Made by a program: the position numbers and the translations under genes. A stretch of 64,000 nt of DNA from Viola odorata (lineage: Eukaryota > Streptophyta > Magnoliopsida > Malpighiales > Violaceae): assembly GCA_963691705.1 (NCBI GenBank), contig OY829537.1:51560304-51624303 (forward strand). Direction: 5' to 3'. The notes beneath the pieces are model-generated. The model had not been told where the DNA came from. It saw nothing but the letters and a program-made list of their open reading frames with translations, and did not search any database. Below are positions 33,308 to 44,454 of this stretch, in pieces (position 1 is the first letter of the stretch; each line of letters opens with the position of its first letter).

Positions 33308-34276
33308 GTTGCTAGCGGAGCTTAAGGCGTTCAAAGATTGGTAAGTATTTTTATTTGTTTCAAGTTTTCTTTGTTGAAATCGGTATATCGTTCTACTCCA
33401 TTCAAAACCGATTTCTTTACTGTGCTTGGTTCGTTTATGTGCAAATTCTGGTCAGTTATCAAAACCGAATTTTAATATATATCTATTGAAGTCCGATTTG
33501 GGTGATTGTGGGTTCGTTGGAAAGCTGCACTTGTGAGGATTCCGAATCAAAAGGAATCGAGTGATTTGGACAATTGGAACAAAAGTTACACCCGTTTTAC
33601 TAAACTGTGATTCGGGATTTCAGTCAAAAAAAAAAAAAAATTATATACAAGAAAGAAAGAAGCAGAAAATTTGCTTTGATCCGTTTCAGTTGCAAAAAGA
33701 AAAACAATTTGTGTTGTTAGATCAAACATCCGTTCAACTTTGGAATCACATGTGCAAACATTTTGTTTAGTGGTTATACTTTATTCTAAAAGTAGAAGGC
33801 AACCCATCCTTCCACTTTGTTTTGTCCCGCACCCACTACCTTTTAGTTGGGAATATTCTCTGTTTTTGTCTCCCACTTACTAAAGGCAAAATCATAGTTT
33901 ATTCTTTCACCCATGCAACATATATTATACAATATTATATTGGAGATTAATTTTATTTGAGTCCGTTCGAGTCAGATAGAGCTTTTCTTTGATTCTTTAA
34001 TATTGTTTTCCCCTCCACTTGTTATTTGTTTAATTGGTTGATCTTGCAATTAATCAAATACCAAGTATCCCGTTTTGTTTGAAGCTTGTTGTCTTTGAGA
34101 GTCTTCTTGGAAGCTTTTTCTTGGATTCTTGAGTCTCACTAACGCTTGAACATTGCAGGAGATTTTGAGAGAACTTGTGAGATTATTAGAGTGTTTAAAC
34201 ACGAGAGTAAACACGTGAGGGAGTGCTAGGAATAGTGCAATTTTACGTTTTTCTTTTTGTGTTGTGATTTCAGGAG
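33308..34276 (+). promoter_or_regulatory. 5' leader of element D: primer site, candidate intron, palindromic block
   Basis: Primer-like TGCTAGCGGAGC (33310-33321, one base off the site in A). Donor-like ATTG|GTAAGTATT at 33341. Two candidate acceptors: TTGCAG ending 34158, preceded by CTAAC at 34139-34143, and TTTCAG ending 34273, directly before gag. The palindrome GTGTTTAAACAC (34191-34202) and CACGTG (34212-34217) lie between them. A candidate intron of 818 or 933 nt results. Confidence 0.6.
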
Positions 34277-35614
34277 TTGCCGATATCTCAAGAAGGAGTA
34301 CCACAACCCGATATGGTGGCTATGTTAACTGCCATAATGGAACAGCTCCAAACTTTGAATGAACGGCAAGTAGCTGCCAATGAGCGACAGCTGGCTGCTG
34401 ATGTAAGAATGGCTAGGGTGGAAGCGTTAGCTACCATAAACCCGAACCCTAGAGCAGTGGAAGATCAGCGTGATGGTCATCTATCCGATTGGTCCGAAGC
34501 AGATGATAACGCCCGTCGACCACGTGATGTGAATCGGCGGCGTGAGCTGGCAAACGTTCCTCCCAGGCGCCTTGCTAGGCGTGGTCCACAACCTGATCTG
34601 GTAGAAGAACCTGACGGGGGAGAAGGTTGGATATATGCTCGGGACGGACCGAGAGGAGGAAGAAGGGATGATCGGGATGGTAGAAGAGATCGGGATGAAG
34701 ACCGATTAGATGCTAATCTCAGTAGCATCAAGATGAAGATACCTCCGTTTGAAGGTACTGACGACCCTGATGCTTTCCTGACTTGGGAACGGAAGGTAGA
34801 TGCTATCTTCCTGTGTCACAATTATTCAGAGATTAAAAAGGTTCAGCTAGCCGCAGTTGAATTCAGTGGATATGCTAGTCATTGGTGGGAGCAGTTCAAT
34901 CTGAAGAGGACAGCTGTTCTCGCTGGTCCGATTGCTACTTGGGGAGAGATGAATCGGGCAATGAGACAACGGTTTGTGCCATTACACTTTCATCGTGAGC
35001 TGCACCAATGGCTTCAAACATTGAAGCAAGGCAGTAAGGGGGTTGGAGCCTATTTTAATGAGACGGAGATTGCTCTAGCTCAAGCAAGGATTACTGAGGA
35101 ACCTGAGGTCACAATGGCTCGGTTCATGGCCGGTTTGAATTCAGATATTGCCGATGCATTGGAGCTGACTCAATACAACACTCTTGAGGAGATGCTTCAT
35201 ATGGCTCAAAAGATTGAGAACCATAGGAAAGCTAGGAGTTCCTATAAGTCTACTGGATCGACTCCTTGGAAGAAGACGTCTTGGACTAAGGACGACAAAA
35301 TGGTTGCGGCCGTTTCGAAAGGATCGGCTAGTGCCGTTATGCCTTCCAAAACGGCTACCTCAAAGCCTTATACTCCACCAGTGGATCGGACCGCCACTAA
35401 AGACATAGTATGCTTCAAATGCAACGGCCAAGGGCATAAGAAATCAGAATGCCCAAATAAAAGAGTCTTCATCATCAGGCCGAATGGAGAGGAAGAATCG
35501 GATGATGATAAGGGGGAATCGGAACCAGAGGGAGATGGTTGTGCCGATTCAGATGGTGACTGTCAGAACGGTGAGCAGGTTCATCTGCTTGTTGTCCGAC
35601 GGAATCTCATTGTG
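34277..35614 (+). pseudogene. Element D gag, start codon lost
   Basis: 446 codons open from a TTG at 34277. Where element B has ATGGCTCAAGAAGG, D reads ATATCTCAAGAAGG, so the family start codon is lost; the next ATG is at 34313. Features: N-terminal heptad-like Gln/Arg-rich segment, Arg-rich acidic region (RDGPRGGRRDDRDGRRDRDE), Gag core from residue ~155 (MKIPPFEGTDDPDAFLTW, CHNYSE, SHWWEQF) and a CCHC knuckle CFKCNGQGHKKSEC at residues 379-392. A TAA stop (35615-35617) replaces the CAA expected from element B. Confidence 0.9.
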
Positions 35615-35617
35615 TAA

Positions 35618-38600
35618 GCCACAGAGGAAGTGTGTGACGAGGAACAACGGACAAATCTGTTCCATACCCGTGGGGTAATCGACAAGAAGGGCTGTTCCAT
35701 CATCATTGACAACGGCAGCTGCACCAATTGTGCGAGTTGGATGATGGCTGATAAACTGGGCTTACCGACGATAAAACATCCAAAGCCATATCAACTTCAC
35801 TGGATGACCGATGCAGCCGGTATCAAGGTAAATCGGTAGGTACTTGTTAATTTCCGTATCGGCAAATACCAGGACGAAGTCCTTTGTGATGTGGTCCCAA
35901 TGCAAGCGAGTCATATCATTCTCGGCAGACCATGGCAGTTTGATAGAGACGCGACCCATGAGGGCAAACGGAATCTCTATAAGTTGGTGAAGGATGGCCG
36001 AAAATTCACCTTAGCCCCGTTGTCACCAGCAGAAGTATGTGAAGATCAGCAATGGCTTGCTAAGTCTTATGCTGCATATGAAATTACAAAACAGATTGAG
36101 AGAGAAAAAGAAGGTTTACGTATGCCCAATACAGAGAGAAACAATGAGTGTGTGAGCCTTCAACATTCGCATGACGACAGTAAGCATGCAGAGGGAGAGT
36201 GTAAACATTCGCACGAAAAAAGTAAGCGTGCTGAGAGTGGCATTGAGAGAAAAGGAGAGGCAAATAAAAAGAAATTGAGTGTATATGCCAAAGGGAGCGA
36301 AGTGCGGAGAGCCATGATTTTGCAACAAAATTGTTTTGACGCAAGCCGTCCTATTCTTCTAATCCGTTTTCGCTCTTATTGTTTGACATCGGATGGAACG
36401 GAATGGCTACATACCGTTCCGAACGTATTTCTTCTCTCTTGCAGGAATTTGGAGACGTACTGCCCGAAGAGATGCCGCCTGGCTTACCTCCGATCCGCGA
36501 CATCGAACATCAGATCGACTTTGTTCCTGGATCGGCAATCCCACATCGGCCAGCTTACCGATCCAATCCAGAGGAAACCAAAGAACTGCAACGGCAAGTG
36601 GACGATTTGCTAGCGCGTGGGTATGTTCGGGAGAGCCTGTCTCCATGTGCCGTTCCAGTCATTCTAGTTCCAAAGAAGGATGGATCTTGGCGCATGTGTG
36701 TTGATTGTCGCGCAGTCAACAAAATCACTGTAAAGTATCGTCATCCTATTCCTCGATTAGATGATATGCTTGATGAATTAAGTGGTAGTAAGTTATTTTC
36801 AAATATTGATTTAATGAGTGGCTACCACCAAATTCGCATGAAAGAAGGAGATGAATGGAAAACTGCTTTTAAAACTAAGTATGGTTTATATGAATGGATG
36901 GTTATGCCGTTTGGTTTAACTAATGCTCCTAGCACCTTTATGAGGTTAATGAACCATGTACTTCGGCACTTAATTGGCAAATTTGTTGTAGTTTATTTTG
37001 ATGATATTTTAATCTATAGCAAATCTTTTGATGAGTATGTTTTACATCTTAAGGAAGTTTTTCTAACACTTCGTGCACAGAAACTATATGCTAAACCGAG
37101 TAAATGTTCATTCACAATGGAACAAGTTGGTTTTCTAGGTTTTATTGTGAGTGCAGATGGTGTTAGCGTGGATGAAGAGAAGATCCGCGCGATTCGGGAA
37201 TGGCCGACGCCAAAGGCCGTTACCGATGTGAGATCGTTCCATGGATTGGCGAGCTTCTATCGGCGTTTTGTCAAGGATTTTAGCACCATTGCTGTCCCAT
37301 TGAATGAATTAACAAAGAAGCATATTGCTTTCAGGTGGGATCAACCTCAGGAGGAAGCGTTTGCTACCCTCAAGGATCGGCTCTGTTCTGCTCCGGTACT
37401 CGCATTGCCCGATTTCAGCAAGGCGTTTGAGATAGAGTGTGACGCCAGCGGGTTGGGAATCGGTGCCGTTCTGATGCAAGAGAAACGGCCGATTGCCTTT
37501 TTTAGTGAAAAGCTCAAGGATGCTCAACTCAGGTACCCGACCTGTGACAAGGAGTTCTATGCTCTTGTCCGAGCGTTGGAGACTTGGCAACATTACCTGA
37601 TGCCGAGGGAGTTCATCATCCACACTGACCATTTGAGCTTGAAATACCTCAAGGGACAAGGGAAGCTGAATCGGAGACATGCCGTCTGGATGGAATTTAT
37701 TGAGGCTTTCCCTTATCACATTCAATACAAGCAAGGTAAAGAGAATGTTGTGGCTGATGCGTTATCACGCAGATACGCGTTAATTACTTCTCTTAATGCC
37801 AAGTTGCTTGGCTTTTCGCACATTATAGAACTCTATGCTGCCGATTCTGATTTTGGTGAAATTTATTTGCATGGTGTTTCTATTTCTGGTTCTAAATTCT
37901 ATAAGCATGAGGGATATTTGTTTAAAGGTAAACATTTATGTATTCCCCACCGTTTGCATGGTGTTCCTTTGACTATTGTGAGTGATAGAGATACTAAGTT
38001 CCTTAGTCATTTTTGGCGTATTTTATGGAAAAAGCTTGGTACCCGATTGTTATATTCCACTTCTTATCACCCACAAACGGATGGTCAAACTGAGGTTGTG
38101 AATCGCACGCTTGGTTCACTTTTACGCACGTTGGTTCATAAGCATGTTTCTACTTGGGTTGATCATTTACCGTTTATTGAATTTGCTTACAACCGTGCTG
38201 TTCATTCTACTACTCATTACTCACCGTTTGAACTTGTGTATGGATTTAATCCTAGAACTGTTTTGGATTTAACTCCTTTACCGTTGAGTGATGTGGTAAG
38301 CTTAGATGGTGCACAAAAGGCTGATTTTGTCAAGCAATTACATGCTAAGGCAAAACAGAACATTGAGCGAATGAATGAGAAGCTGATGCAGAAACGGAAC
38401 GATGGCCGACGGGTAGTGACGTTCCAGGTGGGCGATTGGGTCTGGTTGCATATGCGCAAGGAGCGTTTTCCTGACCAACGCCGCGGCAAACTCTCTCCTA
38501 GAGGAGACGGACCGTTCCAGATTGTTGAGAAGATCAACAACAATGCCTACAAACTGGCATTGCCGAGTGAGTATGGTGCCGTTAGCTCTACTTTTAATGT

Positions 38601-38964
38601 TTCTGACTTAGTCTTGTTTGATACAGATGACGAGTATGGACTTTCTGATGATGCCAATTCGGATTCGAGGGCGAATCCTTCCGAAGGGGGAGGGAATGAT
38701 GCGAATCCACGCATCCAGGTGCCTTTACCACCAGCTGGTCCAATGACTCGAGCCAGGGCTCAAAAGCTTCAAGACCGATTATCATCTCTCATTCACAAAG
38801 AGCTGGAATCTGAGATGACAAGTGAGAAAGCTACACTGAGAGAGAAGACAATAAGAGTGGTGAATCTTCTCACTTTGGGCTTGACCGATGATCCGTCTGA
38901 TAGAAACGACATGGAGGCGATTCACATAAACGGCATGGAGCCGATTCACACAAACGGCACTTGA
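35618..38964 (+). pseudogene. Element D pol: protease, linker, RT, RNase H, deleted integrase, LTR-encoded tail
   Basis: Protease has IIDNGSCTN (about 35702) and a second stop, TAG at 35837-35839, where CAG is expected (KVNR-stop-VLVNF). The linker has two HSH repeats (about 36155-36245). A single-base indel near 36426-36434 shifts to frame 1, in which RT (VYFDDILIYS at 36991-37020), RNase H ([20 protein letters not shown]) and integrase follow. At 37950/37951 CIPH is joined directly to RLHGVP, removing about 130 codons: the HHCC finger and the first catalytic Asp (WTDLSMDF). The second Asp and the Glu remain, as does GDGPFQIVEK. The last ~89 codons lie in the 3' LTR. Confidence 0.9.
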
Positions 38965-39716
38965 CCGTTTTCATCCAAACGGTATCTGTCCGATTCACAC
39001 AATCGGCAATTACCGTTTGGGTCAAAACGGCACTTACCCGTTTCACTTAGCCATTGCCGTTTCCATCATCTGTCGTGCATGCCGATTGCTGTTCCCTTTC
39101 CGCGTCACACCTATCTGCCCTTTTGTTGATAACGGCTCCTGCCCGTTTCGCCTGTCCTAGCGTTGACACGTGTTGACTAGTCTGTCTTTAGCAAGGCTGC
39201 GACCTTCCATTTATTCTAGCTTAATTAATTAGACACTTTAATTAATTAGTTAAGTCTTTTACTTTATTTATTATTCCTATTATGGAATTAGGGTTTGCTT
39301 GTAACCATTATATAAGGAGCCGCTTGGCCTCCTTAGAAACTTGGCTGTTATTTGATAAATTGAGATATTCTCTTCAATCTCCGCCCCTTGTTCAAGTTGG
39401 TTGAACCTTGTTCTTCTTGAGTCCGCAATACTTGAGTCGTATACAAGTAAATCTTGGAATTGTATCCTACTTGTTGTTTATCTTCTTGTTCGGACTTTGG
39501 TTGGCTGTTGCTTAGCGTTCAGCAGGTCTTAGTTGTGCAAGTTTATCATTCACAAGGACCCTCTCTTGTTCGGATTTTGGTTGGTTGTTGCTTAGCGTTC
39601 AGCAGGTCTTAATTGTGCAAGTGAGTTCTATCTATTCTATCTATTCCGCAGGAAATCCATCTTTGAACAAAGATCAAAATTGGTGCTACGCATCCTAAGG
39701 AGCCAGGATCGTATCA
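38697..39716 (+). repeat. 3' LTR of element D
   Basis: 1020 bp, preceded by polypurine tract GAAGGGGGAGGGAA, which ends at 38696 and also encodes EGGGN. Same internal layout as the 5' LTR, TATATAA near 39310. Followed by target duplication CTTCG at 39717-39721. Confidence 0.95.
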
Positions 39717-39943
39717 CTTCGCATATCATCCACAACCAGGAGATCACGCGCTCTCCGACCGCCCTGAAAACATCAAGTGAAAGTGTGGCCGGGAAGCGAA
39801 TGAGCAAACGTGGAGGCCTCGGGATTGCACATCACTTGTACTTACTCTTTTCTGTGTTTTTCCCTTTTTTCAGGTTCACGATAGCTCCTCGGAAGCACGC
39901 TACTCCGCACAGGCTCCCTTTTACTAGACTTCAAAAGCGAAAA
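39717..39943 (+). other. Ogre sequence between element D and gag ATG
   Basis: Contains a pyrimidine-rich acceptor-like site, CCCTTTTTTCAG|G at about 39862-39873, upstream of the gag ATG. The frame stays open from it into gag (IAPRKHATPHR), so gag may be joined by splicing to an upstream exon. Inference only. Confidence 0.4.
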
Positions 39944-42661
39944 ATGACTGAACCGGCTAAGATTGATGAAGCACGGACCGCTAGAATCGCAGAGTTAGAG
40001 GAGCAGGTTAAGATTAGTACAGAAAGGGCCGTCAGGGCCGAAAAGGAAAGAGATGAAGCTGTCACCGAATTGCCACCGGGTTTTGATCCCCCTCAAACAA
40101 AAGGACCTCCCTCTTCGCTCACTATCGCAGGACCTTCTGTACTCCCGCCACTTTCTAGCCCCGTGGGCCAGTGGAGATGGGTTAGTCCCTTCACTGTACC
40201 CACCGCTGCAAATCCTACAGTTAAGGCGGGTGAAGAGATCTCCCCGTCGCTTCAGCACCTTTCAATCAACCCTGCTGTGGACCCCAGCAAGAGCCAGGCC
40301 CACCTGGAGACCTTGTATCTCCCTCCTATTCCTCCGAGCACAATTATCGGACCTGTGGGAACTCAACCTCTTACTTTCAATCTAGCACAACCGCAGTTCT
40401 CATCAGAACCGATGCTACCCTTCGGTTCTAACCCCAGCGGGGCTGAGCAACCGAAAAGTGACCGACTGAATCTGCTCGAGGAAAGACTCCGAGCAATTGA
40501 AGGGGTTGATCCATTTGACCCTACCGGCCCAGCCGATATGTGTATGGTCCCCAGGATCATTATACCACCGAAGTACAAGATCCCTGACTTCGAAAAGTAT
40601 ACTGGGGTAGAGTGCCCAAAGACCCACCTCAGAGCATACTGCAACAAGATGGCAGAGATGATCCACAACGAGCCGCTATTGATTCATCTCTTCCGAGAAA
40701 GCTTGACCAAGCATGCCCTAACTTGGTATATGGGGCTAGACAGAGCCATGATCAGGACATGGAGAGACTTATCCGATGCCTTCTACCGGCAATATAAATT
40801 CAACATGGAGGTAGCACCCGACCGCGCCGATTTGCAAAATATGGAAAAGAAAGTCGGCGAGTCTGTGAAGACCTATGCTCAGAGATGGAGAGAGTTGGCT
40901 TCTAGAATCTCCCCACCTTTAAGCGACAAGGAACTCTTGTCGATCTTTTTGCACACCTTCAAAGCTCCTTACTACACCTACCTGATCTCAAACCCTTCAA
41001 ATAGCTTCTCCGACATGGTCCTAATTGCCGAAAGAGTCGAGCAAGGGATTAAATCTGGACGAATCATACCTCCGGCGTCAGAGTCTGTGCCCAAGAAAGT
41101 ATCAGTCGTGAAAAGGGACGTCGGATTTGTCGCTCCCCAAGCTAATCATGGGCAGCCGTTTCCACCACCTCCACCTTATTTATCGCCATCGCCCTACCCT
41201 TTACCATCACTATACCAACCCACCTACTTTCCTTTCACTTCGCCACCCGTTGCTAATAGCGCACCTCAAAGTCCTGCGCAGTTCTCATCACCTCCGGCAC
41301 AAACATTACAACCCATGCAACCCAAGCCATATAACCCACCAAAAGGCCCAAATAACCGAAACACGACGAACAATCGGTGGAACCGAGAGCCTTTACCTCC
41401 TCTCTCTCTTCCTGCGGGAGAAATCTACAAACATCTCCTGGCGGCCGGACAGATCGTACCGATTCCAGCCCAGCCTCAAATGCCTCCTTACCCGAAATGG
41501 TATGATCCCAACGCCAGATGCGAGTATCACGCCGGAGCCCCAGGTCACACTCTGGAAAACTTCTTCGCATTCAAAACAAAAGTCCATCACCTGATCAAAA
41601 GTGGATGGGTATCTTTCGAAGGGTTAGCGAAAGGACCCAACACCTCCACCAACCCTCTCCCCGATCATTCCCAAGGAAAGGGAGGGGTGAATGCCATCTC
41701 GGCAGGAGAAAGCAACGACCTTCTTTCTTCAGCATCAAGCTGGCCACAGGAACAACTTTTCCTGGCCTTAGCTCAAGGAGGACATATGCCATACTCGGAG
41801 AGCAATCCAAGTCACTGCATATACTGCAAGGGAAGCGACGGTCACAAAATCCAAAGCTGCAAGTTGTTCGCAGAAAAGGTGATACAACTCTCAAGTCTCG
41901 GAGTAATACAAACCCAGAAAGTGACCTACGGGGAAGGATCCATTAACGCCATCGGAGAAGGGTTTCCTATCCCGCATAACGCCAAGGGAACCCCACTCTA
42001 AATCATCCAAAAGAAGGGATCGACTTCATTGGGCAAACGGTTCTCCAAGCGCCGGGACGAGGGTGACCGCGAGATTGATACCTTGGGCCAGCCTTCCAGG
42101 AAATTCGATTACCTCGTCAAGTATTCAGCACCACCTTCCCATGCTAGCACAGCACCATTGCTACCTTCTTGGGAATCCTCGAACTCCGAGTCATACCCGT
42201 TACCGACGTGGTCGCTTCCTCTGTTTCCTTTGAGGGAAATTTACGCAAGCCTCCTGGCTGATGGGCAGATTACACCATCCCCACTCTCGCCTCAATCCAC
42301 TCCTTACCCTAGCTGGTATGATCCAAAGGTTAGCTGCGAATATCATGCTGGAACCCGAGGACACTCCCTGGAAGACTATTACGCCTTTAGAGAGAAGGTC
42401 GAGCACCTAACCAAACAAGGACGAATCTCGTCCAAAGGTTTAGCAAAGGGTCCTACTATGACAACCAGTCCTTTACCGCGCCATAATCCTGGGATGGGCG
42501 ACATTGCTTCCATCGGAATTGACACTTCTCACCCTTCAATGGAGGAAACGCCCAACGAGGAACTGTTCTTCGCTTTAGCCAACAACGCTTATCTACCATT
42601 CCCGGAGAATAATCAGGCTCAATGCCTATTCTGCCAAGGGGGAAGCAAGCACGACATCTAG
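39944..42661 (+). pseudogene. Ogre gag with duplicated C-terminal module, one internal stop
   Basis: ATG at 39944 (MTEPAKIDEARTARIAELEE, a coiled coil). Gag core from residue ~208 (PPKYKIPDFEKYTG, LRAYCNKMAEM, ALTWYMGL, YAQRWRELASRI, LLSIFLHTFKAPYYTYL), then a Pro-rich stretch (41150-41400). A C-terminal module of about 200 residues follows: EIYKHLLAAGQI, WYDPNARCEYHAGAPGHTLE, then the knuckle-like HCIYCKGSDGHKIQSC. After a TAA at 41999-42001 the same frame continues with a diverged second copy: EIYASLLADGQI, WYDPKVSCEYHAGTRGHSLE, QCLFCQGGSKHDI. A TAG at 42659-42661 falls inside its second knuckle. Confidence 0.85.
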
Positions 42662-44304
42662 GATTGTGGACTTTTTTGGCAGAAAGTCAAGCAACTTACC
42701 ACATTCGGGATCATTCAAACCGAAGGGGAAACTCGAGGGACCATCAATGCCATCGAGCACCACTCTCCAGCTCCATATTCCTTCGAATATGTAGCCCAAA
42801 CAGGGGATGCAGTCATGACCCCACGCAGAGTAGTGTTCACATTAGCTGTGAATACTCCTAGCCAAAACTTACACGCGGTCCCATTCAACTACGGATACAC
42901 GGTGGTCACCACCCCTCCTGCAGTCACACCAACCGGACTTGCTATCCGCGAAGCCTCTCATATCAGGGGCATGACCCGCACCAGAAGATGTTACATCTCG
43001 GAGGAAGTAGAGAAGCAACGGAAAGCCAAAGGAAAAAATCCTATGATCCGCAAGGAGACGATAGAGGAGACACAAGGTTTGAGCAAACCTGTAACCGAGG
43101 ATGAGGCAGCCGAGTTCCTCAAAATCATGAAACAGAGCGAGTTCAGCATCATCGAACAGCTAAAGAAAACCCCAGCTCGTATTTCCATCATGGAGCTGAT
43201 CCTTACTTCAGAGCCTCATCGCCAAGATCTCTTAAAAGTCTTGAAGCAAGCCTTCGTGACTAAGGATATCACTACAAAAGGAGTGGAAAACCTTGTCGGA
43301 AGGATCCAAGCCCTGAGCGGCATTTCCTTCTCTGAAGGAGAGATCGACCCCTCGGGAAGAGATCACAACAAGGCCCTATACATCACAGTAGAATGTAAGG
43401 GACACGTCATAGTAAAGGTTCTAATCGACAATGGGTCCGCACTGAATGTCATGCCCAAGCATGTCCTCGAACAACTACCGGTCGATTTCTCTCACATGAA
43501 ACCTAGCGGAATGATGGCTAGGGCTTTCGATGGCACCACTCGAGAGATCATCGAGAACTTTGAGCTGGATATGGTCATCGAGCCCCACACGTTCGCCTTG
43601 ACATTCCAGATCATGGAAATCCAACCCGCTTACAACATGCTTCTAGGACGACCTTAGATCCATTCAGCAGGAGCCGTCCCCTCTTCCTTGCATCAGTGCC
43701 TCAAATACGTCAAGGATAATGCCCTAGTCACGATAAAGGCAGAAGAAGCTTTGATCTTGGCCAAGCATGCATCCGTGCCTTACATCGAAACTGCTGAAAC
43801 CTTGGAGAGTTCTTTCCAAGTCTTCGAAATCGTCAACGCGGACTGGATCAAGGAAGGATCCCCCGTTGGTGAAGCCTCAAAATCTGAGATAGCCGAAACA
43901 ACCACTAAGTCAACACTAGAGGGAAGTTTCCAATTGGGAAAATAGCTCGGCACCGAGTTACAAGGATCAAAAGGCTGGGCACCTCCGAAGAGCTTCGGAG
44001 ACCATTTTGGGTTAGGGTACCAACCCAGTAAGGCCAATTTCGCCAGAATTACCCAAGAAAAGAAAGAAAAGCAGCTGGCTAAGCTATTTGGACGTTCTGT
44101 GCTAGAGGGCTAGATACCGATCCCCCATATCAGAACCACGTTCCCCTTCACGGCCGGAACCATAAATGAAAGTCCGATCAGGGTATCGGACCTTCGCATC
44201 TGCACTCTAGGAGAAGAAGAATCGTCGCCTGGTTCAGTCATTTTCGTTAAGAAGTTAGGGGAGTTTGTGTGCAACTGGACCATCACCATGCTTCCGGATG
44301 TCTC
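42662..44304 (+). pseudogene. Ogre protease region
   Basis: Same frame as gag. Landmarks: CYISEEVEKQRKAKGK, FLKIMKQSEFSIIEQLKKTP (the Ogre/TAT pre-protease block), KALYITVECKGHVIVKVLIDNGSALN with DNGS as the aspartic-protease signature (about 43423), and YNMLLGRP. Stops follow at 43655-43657 (TGG to TAG in LGRPW), 43943-43945 and 44111-44113, each explainable as one transition. Downstream frame FPFTAGTINESPIR continues until about 44304. Confidence 0.85.
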
Positions 44305-44453
44305 TCCATAATTACTCCTTTTAGAAAAATATCTTCTTGCACGTTTTCTCACGAAAACACTTTTGTAGGAACTCACGTTCCCCTTTTGTTAAAAATCAAA
44401 TATGTATGAAATTTTCATTTTACGCATCTCTTCTTTTCGCATTTTAATTTCAG
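44305..44453 (+). other. Presumed intron 3' end between Ogre protease and RT
   Basis: Stop-rich, T-rich sequence ending TTTTAATTTCAG|GATGAATG at 44442-44453. Ogre elements are known to carry an intron between protease and RT. The acceptor is clear by eye, the donor is not. Confidence 0.45.
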
Positions 44454-44454
44454 G

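Larger units (their letters stand above)
32288..39716 (+). mobile_element. CRM-like Ty3/gypsy element D, complete ends, defective coding
   Basis: 7429 bp, LTRs of 1020 bp each (TGATGC...GTATCA), perfect CTTCG target duplication (32283-32287, 39717-39721). LTRs differ at about 13 sites by eye (about 1.3 percent, 10 transitions). Inside are a leader, gag, protease-RT-RNase H-integrase with two nonsense codons, one frameshift and an in-frame deletion of about 390 bp in the integrase. It is a recent insertion that could not have supplied all its own enzymes in this form. Confidence 0.95.

Noticed and set aside
40053..41946. Several 80-155 codon ORFs in other frames of Ogre gag
   Set aside because: Frame shadows of the Pro-rich gag; none carries a known motif.
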